Source: an uncultured Sediminibacterium sp. (GTDB lineage: Bacteria > Bacteroidota > Bacteroidia > Chitinophagales > Chitinophagaceae). From it: a stretch of DNA of 64,000 nt. Numbering within the stretch: the first letter of the stretch is position 1; every line of letters starts with the position of its first letter. This document shows positions 42,997-52,775 of this stretch, piece by piece. The position numbers were made by a program, and so were the translations under genes. The stretch covers positions 1 to 64,000 of the forward strand of contig NZ_CAMLMJ010000019.1 of NCBI RefSeq assembly GCF_946481145.1, read 5' to 3'. The notes beneath the pieces were generated by a model, which was not told the origin of the DNA, searched no databases, and saw only the letters and a program-made list of their open reading frames with translations.

Positions 42997-44443
42997 AAGG
43001 TTAACAAAAGACACATTTTCGTATGGTCTTAGTAGTTCCCTTCAGAAATTAATTACTTTTTTCCTTTTTCCAATATATGCTCGACTATTAACACCGATCG
43101 ATTTTGGAATTCAAGATGTACTTCAAACCGTAACTTATATAATTACCCTTTTCTTGATTTTGGGTTTAGATTCGGGGGTGTTGCTATATTATTACGAGGC
43201 AAATGAAGAGGATAAAGTAAAGATGACATCTTCATTTCTGTGGTTTGAGATTTTAGCCTCTGTGCCAGTTGTTGCATTTGTCACTATTTTTGCATCATAT
43301 ATCTGCGCTTCTATTCTGGGTGATCCCGATCTGGCTAATTATTTAAGGATTGCGATCGCATCGGTCCCTTTCTCATTATCAGTCGGAGCTATGTTAAGTA
43401 CACTTAGGTTAACCTTTCAAACCCGGAAATTCGTTTTGCTAACAACAGTCGGGGTTCTGTTTCAGATTACTACGGCCATTCTGCTGGTGATAGTTTGGAG
43501 AATGGGCATAAAAGGGGTTTTGTTATCTATACTAATTTCGAATGTTTTGCAATGTATGTTGGGGGCATTTCTTACTTATAAGTACTATTCGTTACAGTTT
43601 TCAGGCACATGGTTGATCAAATTGCTAAAAGTGGGTATCCCACTGATTCCTGCAACACTTTCATTTTGGATGATGGGATATGCAAATCGCTTTTTCCTTG
43701 TAAAGTATAGTGATATGAATGAGATCGGTGTGCTTAGTGTTATAAACAGATTAACCAGTATACTCCTATTATTTCTCAGCGCATTTTCATCGGCTTGGGG
43801 ACCTTATGCTTATTCGATTGCTACTGATAAGGAATTAGCAAGAGCTACCTATAGTAAGGTTCTTACCTATTTTACCATATTCTCGATGGTTGCTGCCCTT
43901 CTACTTTCACTTTTTGGAAGAGAACTTATTCTTATATTGACGACGAGCGCATACGAAAAAGGGGCTTATTTAATTTTTATTTATGCAATTAGTTCAATTT
44001 CTTGGATCGCCCTATACATCGTGGGTATGGGTACAGGAATAGCCAAAAAGAACTACCATTATAGTATTGCTGTTATTAGCGGTGCATTGATCAATACCGT
44101 ACTGAATTTCTTGCTGATTCCAACTATGAGTATAACAGGAGCGGCGGTTGCTACCCTTGCGGGAAACCTTTTTGCAACTTTCTATATGTATTGGGCTGGT
44201 CAAAAATACTTCTACGTGAAGTATGACTTTACTAAAGTATTGGGGGTGATCGTGTTGGGCACCTCCATTGCTATTGTGGGTTTATGGATAGATAGTGGAT
44301 ACGAAACCTGGAGCATTTCCAATTTTGTTTTCAAGTTGCTGCTCTTCTTGATGTTTGTGCTCTTGTCCTTTGTTTTTAGGATAACCAATATGGAGAATGT
44401 TCTGCAGGTAGTAACGTTAGTGCGATCTAAATTTAAAAGATAA
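42974..44443 (+). CDS. wzx: Wzx-type polysaccharide flippase
   Basis: About 489 residues from ATG 42974 (MGLGGQIKRLTKDTFSYG); ATG 42962 is an alternative, and the frame from 42884 is too deep inside the upstream gene. It has about 12-14 hydrophobic helices of the MOP/MATE-like family. The N-terminal YGLSSSLQKLITFFLFPIYAR phrase is typical of Wzx. It moves undecaprenyl-linked repeat units across the inner membrane. The 23-bp overlap with the glycosyltransferase gene implies coupling. Confidence 0.88.
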   Translation: MGLGGQIKRLTKDTFSYGLSSSLQKLITFFLFPIYARLLTPIDFGIQDVLQTVTYIITLFLILGLDSGVLLYYYEANEEDKVKMTSSFLWFEILASVPVVAFVTIFASYICASILGDPDLANYLRIAIASVPFSLSVGAMLSTLRLTFQTRKFVLLTTVGVLFQITTAILLVIVWRMGIKGVLLSILISNVLQCMLGAFLTYKYYSLQFSGTWLIKLLKVGIPLIPATLSFWMMGYANRFFLVKYSDMNEIGVLSVINRLTSILLLFLSAFSSAWGPYAYSIATDKELARATYSKVLTYFTIFSMVAALLLSLFGRELILILTTSAYEKGAYLIFIYAISSISWIALYIVGMGTGIAKKNYHYSIAVISGALINTVLNFLLIPTMSITGAAVATLAGNLFATFYMYWAGQKYFYVKYDFTKVLGVIVLGTSIAIVGLWIDSGYETWSISNFVFKLLLFLMFVLLSFVFRITNMENVLQVVTLVRSKFKR

Positions 44444-44457
44444 TATAGTAATTATAT

Positions 44458-45540
44458 ATGGTAAAAATTATAACAGTTCTTGGTGCCCGCCCCCAGTTCG
44501 TAAAAGCGGCTGTTGTGAGCAGGGCGATCGCAAAGAAGAATGTGGTTAGTGAAGTAATTATACATACCGGACAACATTTTGATGAAAAGATGTCAGACAT
44601 CTTTTTCACGGAAATGAATATTCCGACGCCTGCATATAACTTAGGGATTAACAGTTTGGATCATGGAGCCATGACTGGCCAGATGTTGGAGAAGATTGAG
44701 AATGTTTTAAAAGTAGAAAAACCGGATTTGGTATTAGTATATGGAGATACGAACTCAACTATAGCAGGTGCATTGGCTGCAAAAAAAATGCATATAAAAT
44801 TGGCACATGTGGAAGCTGGCCTGCGATCTTATAATATGCGTATGCCTGAAGAAGTTAACAGGATAGTTACTGATCGTATTAGTGATTATCTGTTTTGTCC
44901 TACAAGTACTGCTGAAAAGAATTTGGAGAAGGAGGGATTCCGAAATTTTGATTGTAAGATATCGAATGTTGGGGATGTAATGTATGATGCAGCAATGTAT
45001 TATTTGCCTCAAATGAAAACACCTAACGTAGATATCCCTTCAGGTTTTATTCTTTGTACGATACACCGGAGTGAGAATACCAATGATCCTGTAATATTGG
45101 AAAATATTGTTAAAGGGCTTTCAGAAATAGCAAAACATACGCCAATTGTATTACCTCTTCATCCCCGGACACAGCAAAAGTTGAAAATGTGCAAATATAA
45201 GATCGATTCTAATAACCTCATCATGATCGATCCTGTGGGCTATTTTGAAATGATATACTTACTTCAACATTCCCAACTTGTTGTTACAGATAGTGGAGGT
45301 TTACAAAAAGAAGCTTATTTCTTCAAAAAGCATTGCATGATCATTCGGGAGGAAACAGAATGGATAGAATTAGTTGATGGGGGGTATAATATTATTTGTG
45401 GAAGTAGTCCAACTAAGATCATTAATGTATATAATAAGCTGTTAGAAATGAAAGATTTTGACTTCGATACTCAATTATACGGAGATGGATATGCTGGTGA
45501 AAGGATAATTGATCAGTTGATAACCTATAGTAATTACTAA
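44458..45540 (+). CDS. wecB: UDP-GlcNAc 2-epimerase family (WecB/WbpI-like), copy 1
   Basis: 360 residues, non-hydrolysing 2-epimerase fold. Signatures are LGARPQFVKAA, HTGQHFDEKMS, VYGDTNSTIAGALAA, HVEAGLRSYN, MPEEVNRIVTDRIS and TDSGGLQKEAYF. Given the Wbp-like set upstream, it may epimerise UDP-2,3-diacetamido-glucuronic to -mannuronic acid (WbpI reaction) rather than UDP-GlcNAc; both are possible. A second, dissimilar copy lies at 56350. Confidence 0.9.
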   Translation: MVKIITVLGARPQFVKAAVVSRAIAKKNVVSEVIIHTGQHFDEKMSDIFFTEMNIPTPAYNLGINSLDHGAMTGQMLEKIENVLKVEKPDLVLVYGDTNSTIAGALAAKKMHIKLAHVEAGLRSYNMRMPEEVNRIVTDRISDYLFCPTSTAEKNLEKEGFRNFDCKISNVGDVMYDAAMYYLPQMKTPNVDIPSGFILCTIHRSENTNDPVILENIVKGLSEIAKHTPIVLPLHPRTQQKLKMCKYKIDSNNLIMIDPVGYFEMIYLLQHSQLVVTDSGGLQKEAYFFKKHCMIIREETEWIELVDGGYNIICGSSPTKIINVYNKLLEMKDFDFDTQLYGDGYAGERIIDQLITYSNY

Positions 45541-45547
45541 TTCCTTA

Positions 45548-46759
45548 ATGAAAAATATTATATTTTTAACCAATCTCCATGTCTGGTCAATTGATTCAGG
45601 AAAAGGTGGTAGGGCATTCTATAATACCATTTTGGGATATGTAAATCATGGATGGAACGTATTTCTTATAACTACTGGCGCTGGTGTTCCTGATAGTCTA
45701 CGCGGAAAGATTACGGTAATAGAAAGAGATTTCCCATCTCTTTCCAATTTGCACAATTCGTCGAATAAACTTGTTTCAATTACTGGACGTTTTTTGAAAC
45801 AGTGGGCGCATACCAAATTTTATATTGGCGAAGCAAGTCGTATCATTCGAACTCATAAAGGTCTTAGGTTCATAATATATTCCTATGAAGTAGAAAGTGT
45901 AAAGGCGGGAAAATTACTTGCTAGAAAATTTAATTTTAAACTTGTAACACGATTCCAAGGCACAATACTAAGTAAGGTTAAGGATACATTTCTAAACCGA
46001 ATTCGAAGAATTCCTCATTTTAGTGCTCTGAGGACAAAAGCTGATCTGATCATTATGACTAATGATGGAACGCAAGGAGAGCAAATATTGAAGAGGTTAA
46101 AGAATAAAAGTAAAAGGATACTTTTTTTACGTAATGGGGTTGACACAATAGATGTGTCTAATAGGGATGTTATCAGGAGTGAGAAGCGTTCAATGTTAAA
46201 GCTATGTGACAAGACTGTATTTATAACTGTTAGTAGATTAGTCAATTGGAAAAGAGTGGACTTGGCAATAAATGGAATTTTAGAGGTAGTAAAACAGATT
46301 CCAAATGTGATTTTGATAATTGTAGGCGATGGTCCTGAAAGGCAACGGCTTGAATATATTACAAGAGAAAATAAGATTCAGGATAAAGTAATGTTTGTCG
46401 GGGCTATAGAACAAAGTTTGATCAAGGATTACTTATTTTCAGCTGATATCTTTTTATCTTATTATGATTTATCAAATCTGGGCAATCCTATAATGGAAGC
46501 CATGATGGCAGGCCTTCCAATAATAACCATTGATGTAGGAGATACCAAAGAACTGATCCGACACAATGAAAATGGGTTCTTAATACCTAATGACCAGTTA
46601 AGTCTCATACCCCAATATATGATTAATCTTATAGAGGATAAACAGCTTGCGGCTCGTTTAGCTAATGAAGCATTTCAAACAGCAAGAACTAATTTTTGTG
46701 ATTGGAATACTCGAATTAAAATTGAAATAGATGCGGTAGTTGCGTTGAATGAAATGTGA
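45548..46759 (+). CDS. Glycosyltransferase family 4
   Basis: 403 residues, GT-B fold. The C-terminal GT4 domain shows FITVSRLVNWKRVDLAINGI (about 220), IIVGDGPERQRLEYI, FVGAIEQSLIKDYLFSADIFLSY and the E of NPIMEAMMAGLPIITID. Retaining mechanism expected, donor unknown. Composition is AT-rich from here through wzy, like the 35.5-40.4 kb block. A 51-bp gap separates it from wzy. Confidence 0.87.
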   Translation: MKNIIFLTNLHVWSIDSGKGGRAFYNTILGYVNHGWNVFLITTGAGVPDSLRGKITVIERDFPSLSNLHNSSNKLVSITGRFLKQWAHTKFYIGEASRIIRTHKGLRFIIYSYEVESVKAGKLLARKFNFKLVTRFQGTILSKVKDTFLNRIRRIPHFSALRTKADLIIMTNDGTQGEQILKRLKNKSKRILFLRNGVDTIDVSNRDVIRSEKRSMLKLCDKTVFITVSRLVNWKRVDLAINGILEVVKQIPNVILIIVGDGPERQRLEYITRENKIQDKVMFVGAIEQSLIKDYLFSADIFLSYYDLSNLGNPIMEAMMAGLPIITIDVGDTKELIRHNENGFLIPNDQLSLIPQYMINLIEDKQLAARLANEAFQTARTNFCDWNTRIKIEIDAVVALNEM

Positions 46760-46810
46760 TAATAATATTGTTATCACAAGTTAGTTGTTATTTCTTTTTT
46801 CATACAATAA

Positions 46811-48109
46811 ATGTATAATATTAGGTTTAGTTTATTCAAAGTAATTCTGCTGGCTGTTATCAGTGCATTCACAGGTACTGCTTTTTTTGTGATATCAGTA
46901 GGGTCATTTCATATTTTTCCTTTCAGACTTCTCTTGATTTTTTTGTGGTTATATACAATTGGGAAAGCTGATAGAGTATATGACTTAAGGTCAATTAGAA
47001 CTAAAGAATATCTTGTATTTCTGATTTTTTGGTTTGTATATTCTTTGTTCTCTCTGGTATGGGCTGCGGATAAAGTGAGTGCTTTAAAGCAAATCACTTT
47101 TCTGTTTATGAATGTATCCTTTATTCTGTTTATGGTTTATTATATCAGGAACTTTAGGCAGATTTACTCTATCTATAAAGTTTGGTTGATCATACATGTA
47201 ATTTTATTGCCAATAGCAGCGTGGGAGGTAATGACTGGTGATCACTTAAGTAGCTCTGGATTATTAGAAGTAGATGAAGGATATGATTTTTACAAATTTG
47301 CGCCGACTACTGTTTTTCGAAATCAAAACGACTATGCCACAATGATTGCCTTAGTATTTCCAATGCTATATGTTGGTATTCGATACGCCCAAAAGGTAAT
47401 GGCTAAATTTTTTTTACTACTGGTTGCAGTTATTTCGATAGTTGTACTATTTTTTGCTTCCTCTAGAGCTAATTATATTGGGTTGTTAATGGGCTTTACA
47501 TTTTGGTTTTTTTTCTTATTAAAGCCCCATTCTAGATTTAATCTATTGGCTATTTCTATTTTGATGCTCATTATCTTTACTTATTCGTTGAATGAAACAA
47601 ATATTTCTTTCTTAACAACAGTATGGGAGGATTTTAATGTGCTTCTTGAAATGGGCTCCGATGATGCGGGTGTAGATATCCGATCAAATTTAATCAAGAA
47701 TGGCATCCATTTTGCTAAGATGACATTTGGGTTTGGAGTAGGGGCAGGAAATATAGAATACTATATGATTAACCACCCCAAATATTTTGTTGGAGATACT
47801 GCCAATGTTCATAACTGGTGGGTCGAAATTCTAGCCAACTTTGGCATAATAGTATTCGTAGGTTATATCTTGTTCTTTCTAGGCATATTTTGGGCTTTGT
47901 ATAAAATATATAGAGGAAAGTTAGATAGGGAACAGAGGATTATGTGCGAAGCCATACTTTGTGGGTTGGTATCATTTCCTATATCCAGTCTTAGCTCCAG
48001 CTCTCTTTTGGCATTTGGCCCGCAATGGATATTTTTTGGAATGGCACTTGCATTCATCAACTGCCATAGACGTGAATTAATAAAGAGGCGCGACATATGC
48101 ACATCTTAA
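46811..48109 (+). CDS. wzy: O-antigen/capsule polymerase Wzy-like
   Basis: 432 residues with about 11 hydrophobic helices and a large periplasmic loop between later helices (about 280-340, with NVHNWWVEIL). This is the usual Wzy/WaaL layout, and the loop phrase GDTANVHNWW is common in Wzy_C-type proteins. It polymerises repeat units at the periplasmic face together with the Wzz-like protein at 28299. The family is too divergent to exclude a ligase. It overlaps the next gene by 13 bp. Confidence 0.8.
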   Translation: MYNIRFSLFKVILLAVISAFTGTAFFVISVGSFHIFPFRLLLIFLWLYTIGKADRVYDLRSIRTKEYLVFLIFWFVYSLFSLVWAADKVSALKQITFLFMNVSFILFMVYYIRNFRQIYSIYKVWLIIHVILLPIAAWEVMTGDHLSSSGLLEVDEGYDFYKFAPTTVFRNQNDYATMIALVFPMLYVGIRYAQKVMAKFFLLLVAVISIVVLFFASSRANYIGLLMGFTFWFFFLLKPHSRFNLLAISILMLIIFTYSLNETNISFLTTVWEDFNVLLEMGSDDAGVDIRSNLIKNGIHFAKMTFGFGVGAGNIEYYMINHPKYFVGDTANVHNWWVEILANFGIIVFVGYILFFLGIFWALYKIYRGKLDREQRIMCEAILCGLVSFPISSLSSSSLLAFGPQWIFFGMALAFINCHRRELIKRRDICTS

Positions 48110-49263
48110 TATTACCATCTGAACATTATATAACCCCCTTAAACCCCTTAGGAGGTATATTTCAAAATCATTTGGCCAAATTGCTCCAGGGTTATGGTAA
48201 TAAGGTCGGTGTGCTTTCGGCAGGTTTCGTTCCGTTTGAGTACAATTATAAATCTTACCCGTATTTCCACGTTGAGATCAGGGATCAAATTCCGGTATTC
48301 AGAAAATATGTAAGAACCTTTTTTCCAGGAAGAATCGCCATAAGATACCTGCAATGTTTGCTGATTGGACAATATATGCAACTATATAAGAAGTACACAG
48401 AAGAATATGGTGTTCCTGACCTGATTCATGCCCACAATGCGCTTTTTGCAGGAGCTGCTGCACTTCGCATAAAAGAAAAGTTTGGTGTTCCTTATGTTGT
48501 GACTGAACACAGTTCGCTTTATGAGCGTGGATATGTAATTGCCAGACACATTGAGTTTACCCGAAAGATTTATAAGGGAGCAAATGCCAGAACTTTTGTT
48601 AGCACTCGTTTGGCACAGAAACTCAAAGAAATTGTTGGTAAAGAGGTAGAGCCCTATACTGTCATTTATAATGTGTTGGAGGAACTGTTTTTAGATCAAG
48701 TAACTTCAATTAGATATGAGATGAATAAAGCATTCTCCTTTCTGGCAGTGGGTAGCCTGGATGCTAATAAGAACCATGTGGGCCTGATCAGAGCTTTCCA
48801 TGCACTGGTAAAGCAAAATCAAAATATTGCACTGAAGTTGAATATTGCTGGTAGTGGCGCATTGCGTACAGAATTACTGTCTTTAATAAAATCTTTGGGT
48901 TTGGAAGAACAGGTGCATTTGCTGGGGCATTTGGGCAGGGATCAGATAAAACAAGAGATGATGAAATGCAATGTACTGGTTCTCCCTAGTTTCGTAGAAA
49001 CGTTCGGCGTGGTGTTGATTGAAGCACTTTCCCTTGGGAAACCGGTGATATCAACCTATTGTGGAGGGCCTGAAGACATCGTCTGTGATCTCAATGGATT
49101 GCTGGTAGCACCAGGTAATGATCTTGCACTGACAGAGGCTATGCAGAATATCATAATGAATTATGCAAGCTATGAACCTCGGGCGATCATACACGATTGT
49201 ATGGCTAGATTTGGTGCAGATGCCTATTATAAAAGAATTGAAACAGTTTACAAAAGTATATAA
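48097..49263 (+). CDS. Glycosyltransferase family 4
   Basis: 388 residues, GT-B. The N-terminal domain contains DLIHAHNALFAGAAAL and YVVTEHSS. The GT4 domain has FLAVGSLDANKNHVGLIRAF, LNIAGSGALRTEL and VLPSFVETFGVVLIEALSLGKPVI, with the catalytic-type EX7E at the end of it. Cytoplasmic; donor unknown. Only 2 bp separate it from the second amidotransferase gene, so its donor may be the sugar that enzyme modifies (inference). Confidence 0.9.
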   Translation: MHILILPSEHYITPLNPLGGIFQNHLAKLLQGYGNKVGVLSAGFVPFEYNYKSYPYFHVEIRDQIPVFRKYVRTFFPGRIAIRYLQCLLIGQYMQLYKKYTEEYGVPDLIHAHNALFAGAAALRIKEKFGVPYVVTEHSSLYERGYVIARHIEFTRKIYKGANARTFVSTRLAQKLKEIVGKEVEPYTVIYNVLEELFLDQVTSIRYEMNKAFSFLAVGSLDANKNHVGLIRAFHALVKQNQNIALKLNIAGSGALRTELLSLIKSLGLEEQVHLLGHLGRDQIKQEMMKCNVLVLPSFVETFGVVLIEALSLGKPVISTYCGGPEDIVCDLNGLLVAPGNDLALTEAMQNIIMNYASYEPRAIIHDCMARFGADAYYKRIETVYKSI

Positions 49264-49265
49264 TA

Positions 49266-50429
49266 ATGAAGGAAGTAAGTTCAGCTGAGCAGCGTTCATA
49301 TCAGAGATGTACACGGTGTATAATGGATACCACTGACACAACCATAACCTTTGATGAAGCAGGTGTTTGTAATCACTGTCGCAATTTTGATCAGGTTTTA
49401 AGCAAAGGATACTTCCCTAATGAGGTAGGGAGTAAAAAATTGAATGATAACTTGAATTTAATTAAGAATGAAGGCAAGGATAAAGAGTATGATTGTATAA
49501 TTGGTCTTAGCGGAGGGGTTGACAGTTGCTATCTTGCCCTGAAAGTAAAAGAGTGGGGTTTGCGTCCATTAGTTGTGCACGTTGATACTGGATGGAATAG
49601 TGAACTGGCTGTAGCCAATATCAATAAAATCATAGACTATTGCGGATATGAGTTGTTTACTCATGTGATCAATTGGGATGAAATGCGTGATCTGCAAGTG
49701 GCGTTTCTCAAATCTGGCGTAGCTAATCAGGATGTACCTCAGGATCATGCCATCTTTGCTTCTGTTTACCATTTTGCTGTAAAACATAAGATCAAGTATA
49801 TCCTGACTGGTGGGAATATAGCCACCGAAGGGATATTCCCTCAATCATGGCAGGGAAATGCCATGGATGCGATCAATCTGAAAGCGATACACAAAGCTTT
49901 TGGGAAAAAACCTTTGTTGACCTATCCTACGATTTCACTATTTGAGTACTATTTTTTTTATCCGTTTGTAAAAAAAATGCGTACTGTCAGGTTGCTGAAT
50001 TTTATAAATTATAATAAGAAAAGCGCTATTCAGGAAATGGAGGCCAAAATAGGTTGGAGGAATTATGGTAGGAAACATGGGGAATCCATTTTTACAAAAT
50101 TATTTCAAAACTACTATCAACCAACCAAGTTTGGATACGACAAGCGGTTGCCGCACTTGTCCAGCCTGATCGTTACTGGGCAGGTATCCAGAGATGAAGC
50201 CTTAAAAGCTTTGGGAGAACCACTTTATGCTTCAGATGAACTGGAGAATGATATCGCTTATTTCTGCAGGAAACTTGATGTAACACGGGAAGAGTTCGAT
50301 CGCTTTATTTCTGATACTCCGCATCATTATACTGATTTCCCCAATAGTGATAGCAGAATCGCCTTAATTAGGAAGTTACAAAAATTTCTGGAGCGTATAT
50401 ATAATAAAAGACTCACCGTCTATTCATAG
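49266..50429 (+). CDS. N-acetyl sugar amidotransferase, WbpG-like, copy 2 (no HisH/HisF beside it)
   Basis: 387 residues with complete zinc-type cysteine pairs C15, C18 and C35, C38 and PP-loop SGGVDS at 82-87. It shares GLRPLVVHVDTGWNSELAV, the PQDHA motif and LTGGNIATEG with the copy at 51636. It is flanked by glycosyltransferase genes and lacks its own glutaminase and channel genes, so it would have to borrow ammonia from one of the two HisH/HisF pairs. Function by family: acetamido to acetamidino conversion on a sugar. Confidence 0.88.
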   Translation: MKEVSSAEQRSYQRCTRCIMDTTDTTITFDEAGVCNHCRNFDQVLSKGYFPNEVGSKKLNDNLNLIKNEGKDKEYDCIIGLSGGVDSCYLALKVKEWGLRPLVVHVDTGWNSELAVANINKIIDYCGYELFTHVINWDEMRDLQVAFLKSGVANQDVPQDHAIFASVYHFAVKHKIKYILTGGNIATEGIFPQSWQGNAMDAINLKAIHKAFGKKPLLTYPTISLFEYYFFYPFVKKMRTVRLLNFINYNKKSAIQEMEAKIGWRNYGRKHGESIFTKLFQNYYQPTKFGYDKRLPHLSSLIVTGQVSRDEALKALGEPLYASDELENDIAYFCRKLDVTREEFDRFISDTPHHYTDFPNSDSRIALIRKLQKFLERIYNKRLTVYS

Positions 50430-50437
50430 AGTTGTGT

Positions 50438-51577
50438 ATGAATGATCAAATTAAAGTTTTAAACCTCTTACAGGTAGTTGGTCATCCCAGAGATTCCAAA
50501 AGAATTACTGGGTTGCTTGAGTCCGGGTTTTCAGTGAGCGCTATGAGTTTTGAACGTGAGTATCACTCTGGCCGGTTGCCCGATTGTCCTCTTGAAATTT
50601 TGGACAAGATTGAAAATGGGAAATATATGGCCAGATTTTTCAAGATCATCAAAGCTTTGCCTAAGCTGCGGAAAAAAATGAGGCATGCTAATGTGGTATA
50701 CGCTTCTGGTCAGGATATGGCAGCTATGGCATACTTGGCTGGTCTCGGCTTATCAAAGCCGATCATTATGGAAGTAGGCGACATTGTAGATCTTCAATTA
50801 TCGAATTCCCTGTTCAGCAAGATCGTTAGAAAGGTTGAAAAATTCCTTGTTAATAGGTATAAATTACTGGTTGTTATTTCTCCTGGCTTTTTGGAAGATT
50901 ATTATCACAAATGGCTTAAGGTAAGGACCCCTGGAATGGTCCTTGAAAATAAACTTGAACTCTCTTTTTCAGAGAAAATGAAAGATCGGCCATTGAAGAA
51001 TCTGAATACGAAGGATATATTTCAGAGCCGGCCTTTGCGAATCGGATATTTTGGTCTTTTGCGAGATGAATGGTCTTGGAAGGTGCTGGAAAAGCTTGCT
51101 TTAGAGCATCCGAAAGAGTACGAGGTTTTCTTTGCAGGAATGCCTATCAATCCCAAAGATATTGTTCAACGCATAGCGCAGGTGGATAACATGAAATATC
51201 TTGGTGAGTATAAATCACCAGATGATCTGCCTGATCTGTACGGGGAAGTGGATATGGTATGGGCTTGTTATCCCAGAATCGGGGAGAATGACTGGAATCT
51301 GAAATGGGGGAGACCTAACCGATTCTATGAGAGTTGTTTTTTTGGTAAACCCACATTTGCAAGAAAAGGGGCTCATTTTGCGACGGATGTTGAAAGATTA
51401 CAAATCGGGAAGGCCATCGATACCCATGAACTATCGGATGTTGTAGCACAGGTCAGAACTATTAAAGTAGATGATCTTACTCTTTGGCAAAAGAATCTGG
51501 AAACCCTTTCGCCAGCATTTTATCTGTATTTAAACGAGACAGAACAACTGGCCGAGCGTATCAAAGGGTTGATATGA
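50438..51577 (+). CDS. Glycosyltransferase, GT4-like
   Basis: 379 residues from ATG 50438 (MNDQIKVLNLLQV); the TTG two codons upstream is less likely. GT-B layout: VVYASGQDMAAMAYLAGL in the first domain, then RIGYFGLLRDEWSWKVLEKLA and DDLPDLYGEVDMVWACYPRIG in the second, ending NRFYESCFFGKPTFARKG where the donor-binding Glu lies. Donor unknown. A 58-bp gap before the third amidotransferase is the widest in this part of the operon. Confidence 0.78.
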   Translation: MNDQIKVLNLLQVVGHPRDSKRITGLLESGFSVSAMSFEREYHSGRLPDCPLEILDKIENGKYMARFFKIIKALPKLRKKMRHANVVYASGQDMAAMAYLAGLGLSKPIIMEVGDIVDLQLSNSLFSKIVRKVEKFLVNRYKLLVVISPGFLEDYYHKWLKVRTPGMVLENKLELSFSEKMKDRPLKNLNTKDIFQSRPLRIGYFGLLRDEWSWKVLEKLALEHPKEYEVFFAGMPINPKDIVQRIAQVDNMKYLGEYKSPDDLPDLYGEVDMVWACYPRIGENDWNLKWGRPNRFYESCFFGKPTFARKGAHFATDVERLQIGKAIDTHELSDVVAQVRTIKVDDLTLWQKNLETLSPAFYLYLNETEQLAERIKGLI

Positions 51578-51635
51578 TCCAAAGGCATACTACATGTTCA
51601 TTTTAATCAACTAAAAAGTTAAATAGACAAATATA

Positions 51636-52775
51636 ATGGAGAATAGACCGTACCAAATATGTAAAACTTGTGTGATGGATACAAGTGATACTCGCATCTC
51701 TTTTAATGAAAAAGGAGAGTGTGATCATACAGTTGACTTCTATAACAATGTGTTGCCGATTTGGCATACAGATGAAAGAGGTAGGAAACAACTTTCTGAT
51801 ATTGTTGAAAAGATTAAACACGATGGAAAGAATAGGGATTTCGATTGTATTCTAGGGTTGAGTGGCGGTGTCGATAGCTCATATATGTTACATCTGGCTG
51901 TAAAGGAGTTTGGACTTCGTCCTCTTGTATTCCATGTGGATGGAGGATGGAATTCTGAACTGGCAGTACATAATATCAGTATGCTGGTGGATAAGCTAGG
52001 GTTGGATCTGTATACGGAAGTGATTAACTGGGAGGAGATGAAAGATTTTCAATTGGCTTTTTTCAAATCAGGGGTGCCTCATATCGATATTCCTCAAGAT
52101 CACGCATTCGTTGCTACTTTGTATAAGTTCGCAGAGAAATACAAGATTAAGTACATACTAAATGGCGGAAATATATCCACTGAATGTACCAGAAATCCGA
52201 TGGAATATTTCTATTATGGAACTGACATGCGACATATTCGAGACATTATTCGACGTTTTGGTACAGTGAAGATGAGCAGTTATCCATTCAGCTCTATTCT
52301 GAAACACAAGGTGTACCTGCGATATATTCGTGGTGTTCAGGTAGTTAAACCACTAGACTCTATGCCCTATATTAAGCAGGATGCATTGAGGTTGTTGGAA
52401 AATGTGTACGGATGGAAGCCCTATCCTCAAAAACATTTCGAGTCTAGGTTCACTAAATTCTTCGAAAGCTATTGGCTGCCAGAACGATTTGGTTTCGACC
52501 CGCGTCGTGTTCAATTCTCAAGCCTGATTCATACCGGCCAAATGACAAGGGAAGAGGCTTTGAAGGAACTGACTAGGCCTGCCTACAACCCCGAATCGAT
52601 CGAGCAGGAATTTAACTATATTGCTACAAAGTTGGGAATTTCTTCCGACGAATTGCGAGGCTATTTTACCATGCCCAAAAAATTCTATTGGGATTATAAA
52701 AATTCCGAATCCCTGTTCAATGCTGGAGCAAAGATCTTAAAACTAATAGGAGTAGAAAAATCGATTAAACGATGA
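51636..52775 (+). CDS. N-acetyl sugar amidotransferase, WbpG-like, copy 3
   Basis: 379 residues, PP-loop SGGVDS at 77-82. The first cysteine pair (C9, C12) is intact, but the second reads C29-D-H-T32, so the last zinc-type cysteine is missing; the other two copies have CNYC and CNHC. The core motifs GLRPLVFHVDGGWNSELAV, PQDHAF and LNGGNISTE match copy 2. It overlaps the second HisH-like gene by 4 bp, forming a full WbpG-HisH-HisF set. Expected to make an acetamidino group on a uronic acid sugar. Confidence 0.88.
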   Translation: MENRPYQICKTCVMDTSDTRISFNEKGECDHTVDFYNNVLPIWHTDERGRKQLSDIVEKIKHDGKNRDFDCILGLSGGVDSSYMLHLAVKEFGLRPLVFHVDGGWNSELAVHNISMLVDKLGLDLYTEVINWEEMKDFQLAFFKSGVPHIDIPQDHAFVATLYKFAEKYKIKYILNGGNISTECTRNPMEYFYYGTDMRHIRDIIRRFGTVKMSSYPFSSILKHKVYLRYIRGVQVVKPLDSMPYIKQDALRLLENVYGWKPYPQKHFESRFTKFFESYWLPERFGFDPRRVQFSSLIHTGQMTREEALKELTRPAYNPESIEQEFNYIATKLGISSDELRGYFTMPKKFYWDYKNSESLFNAGAKILKLIGVEKSIKR

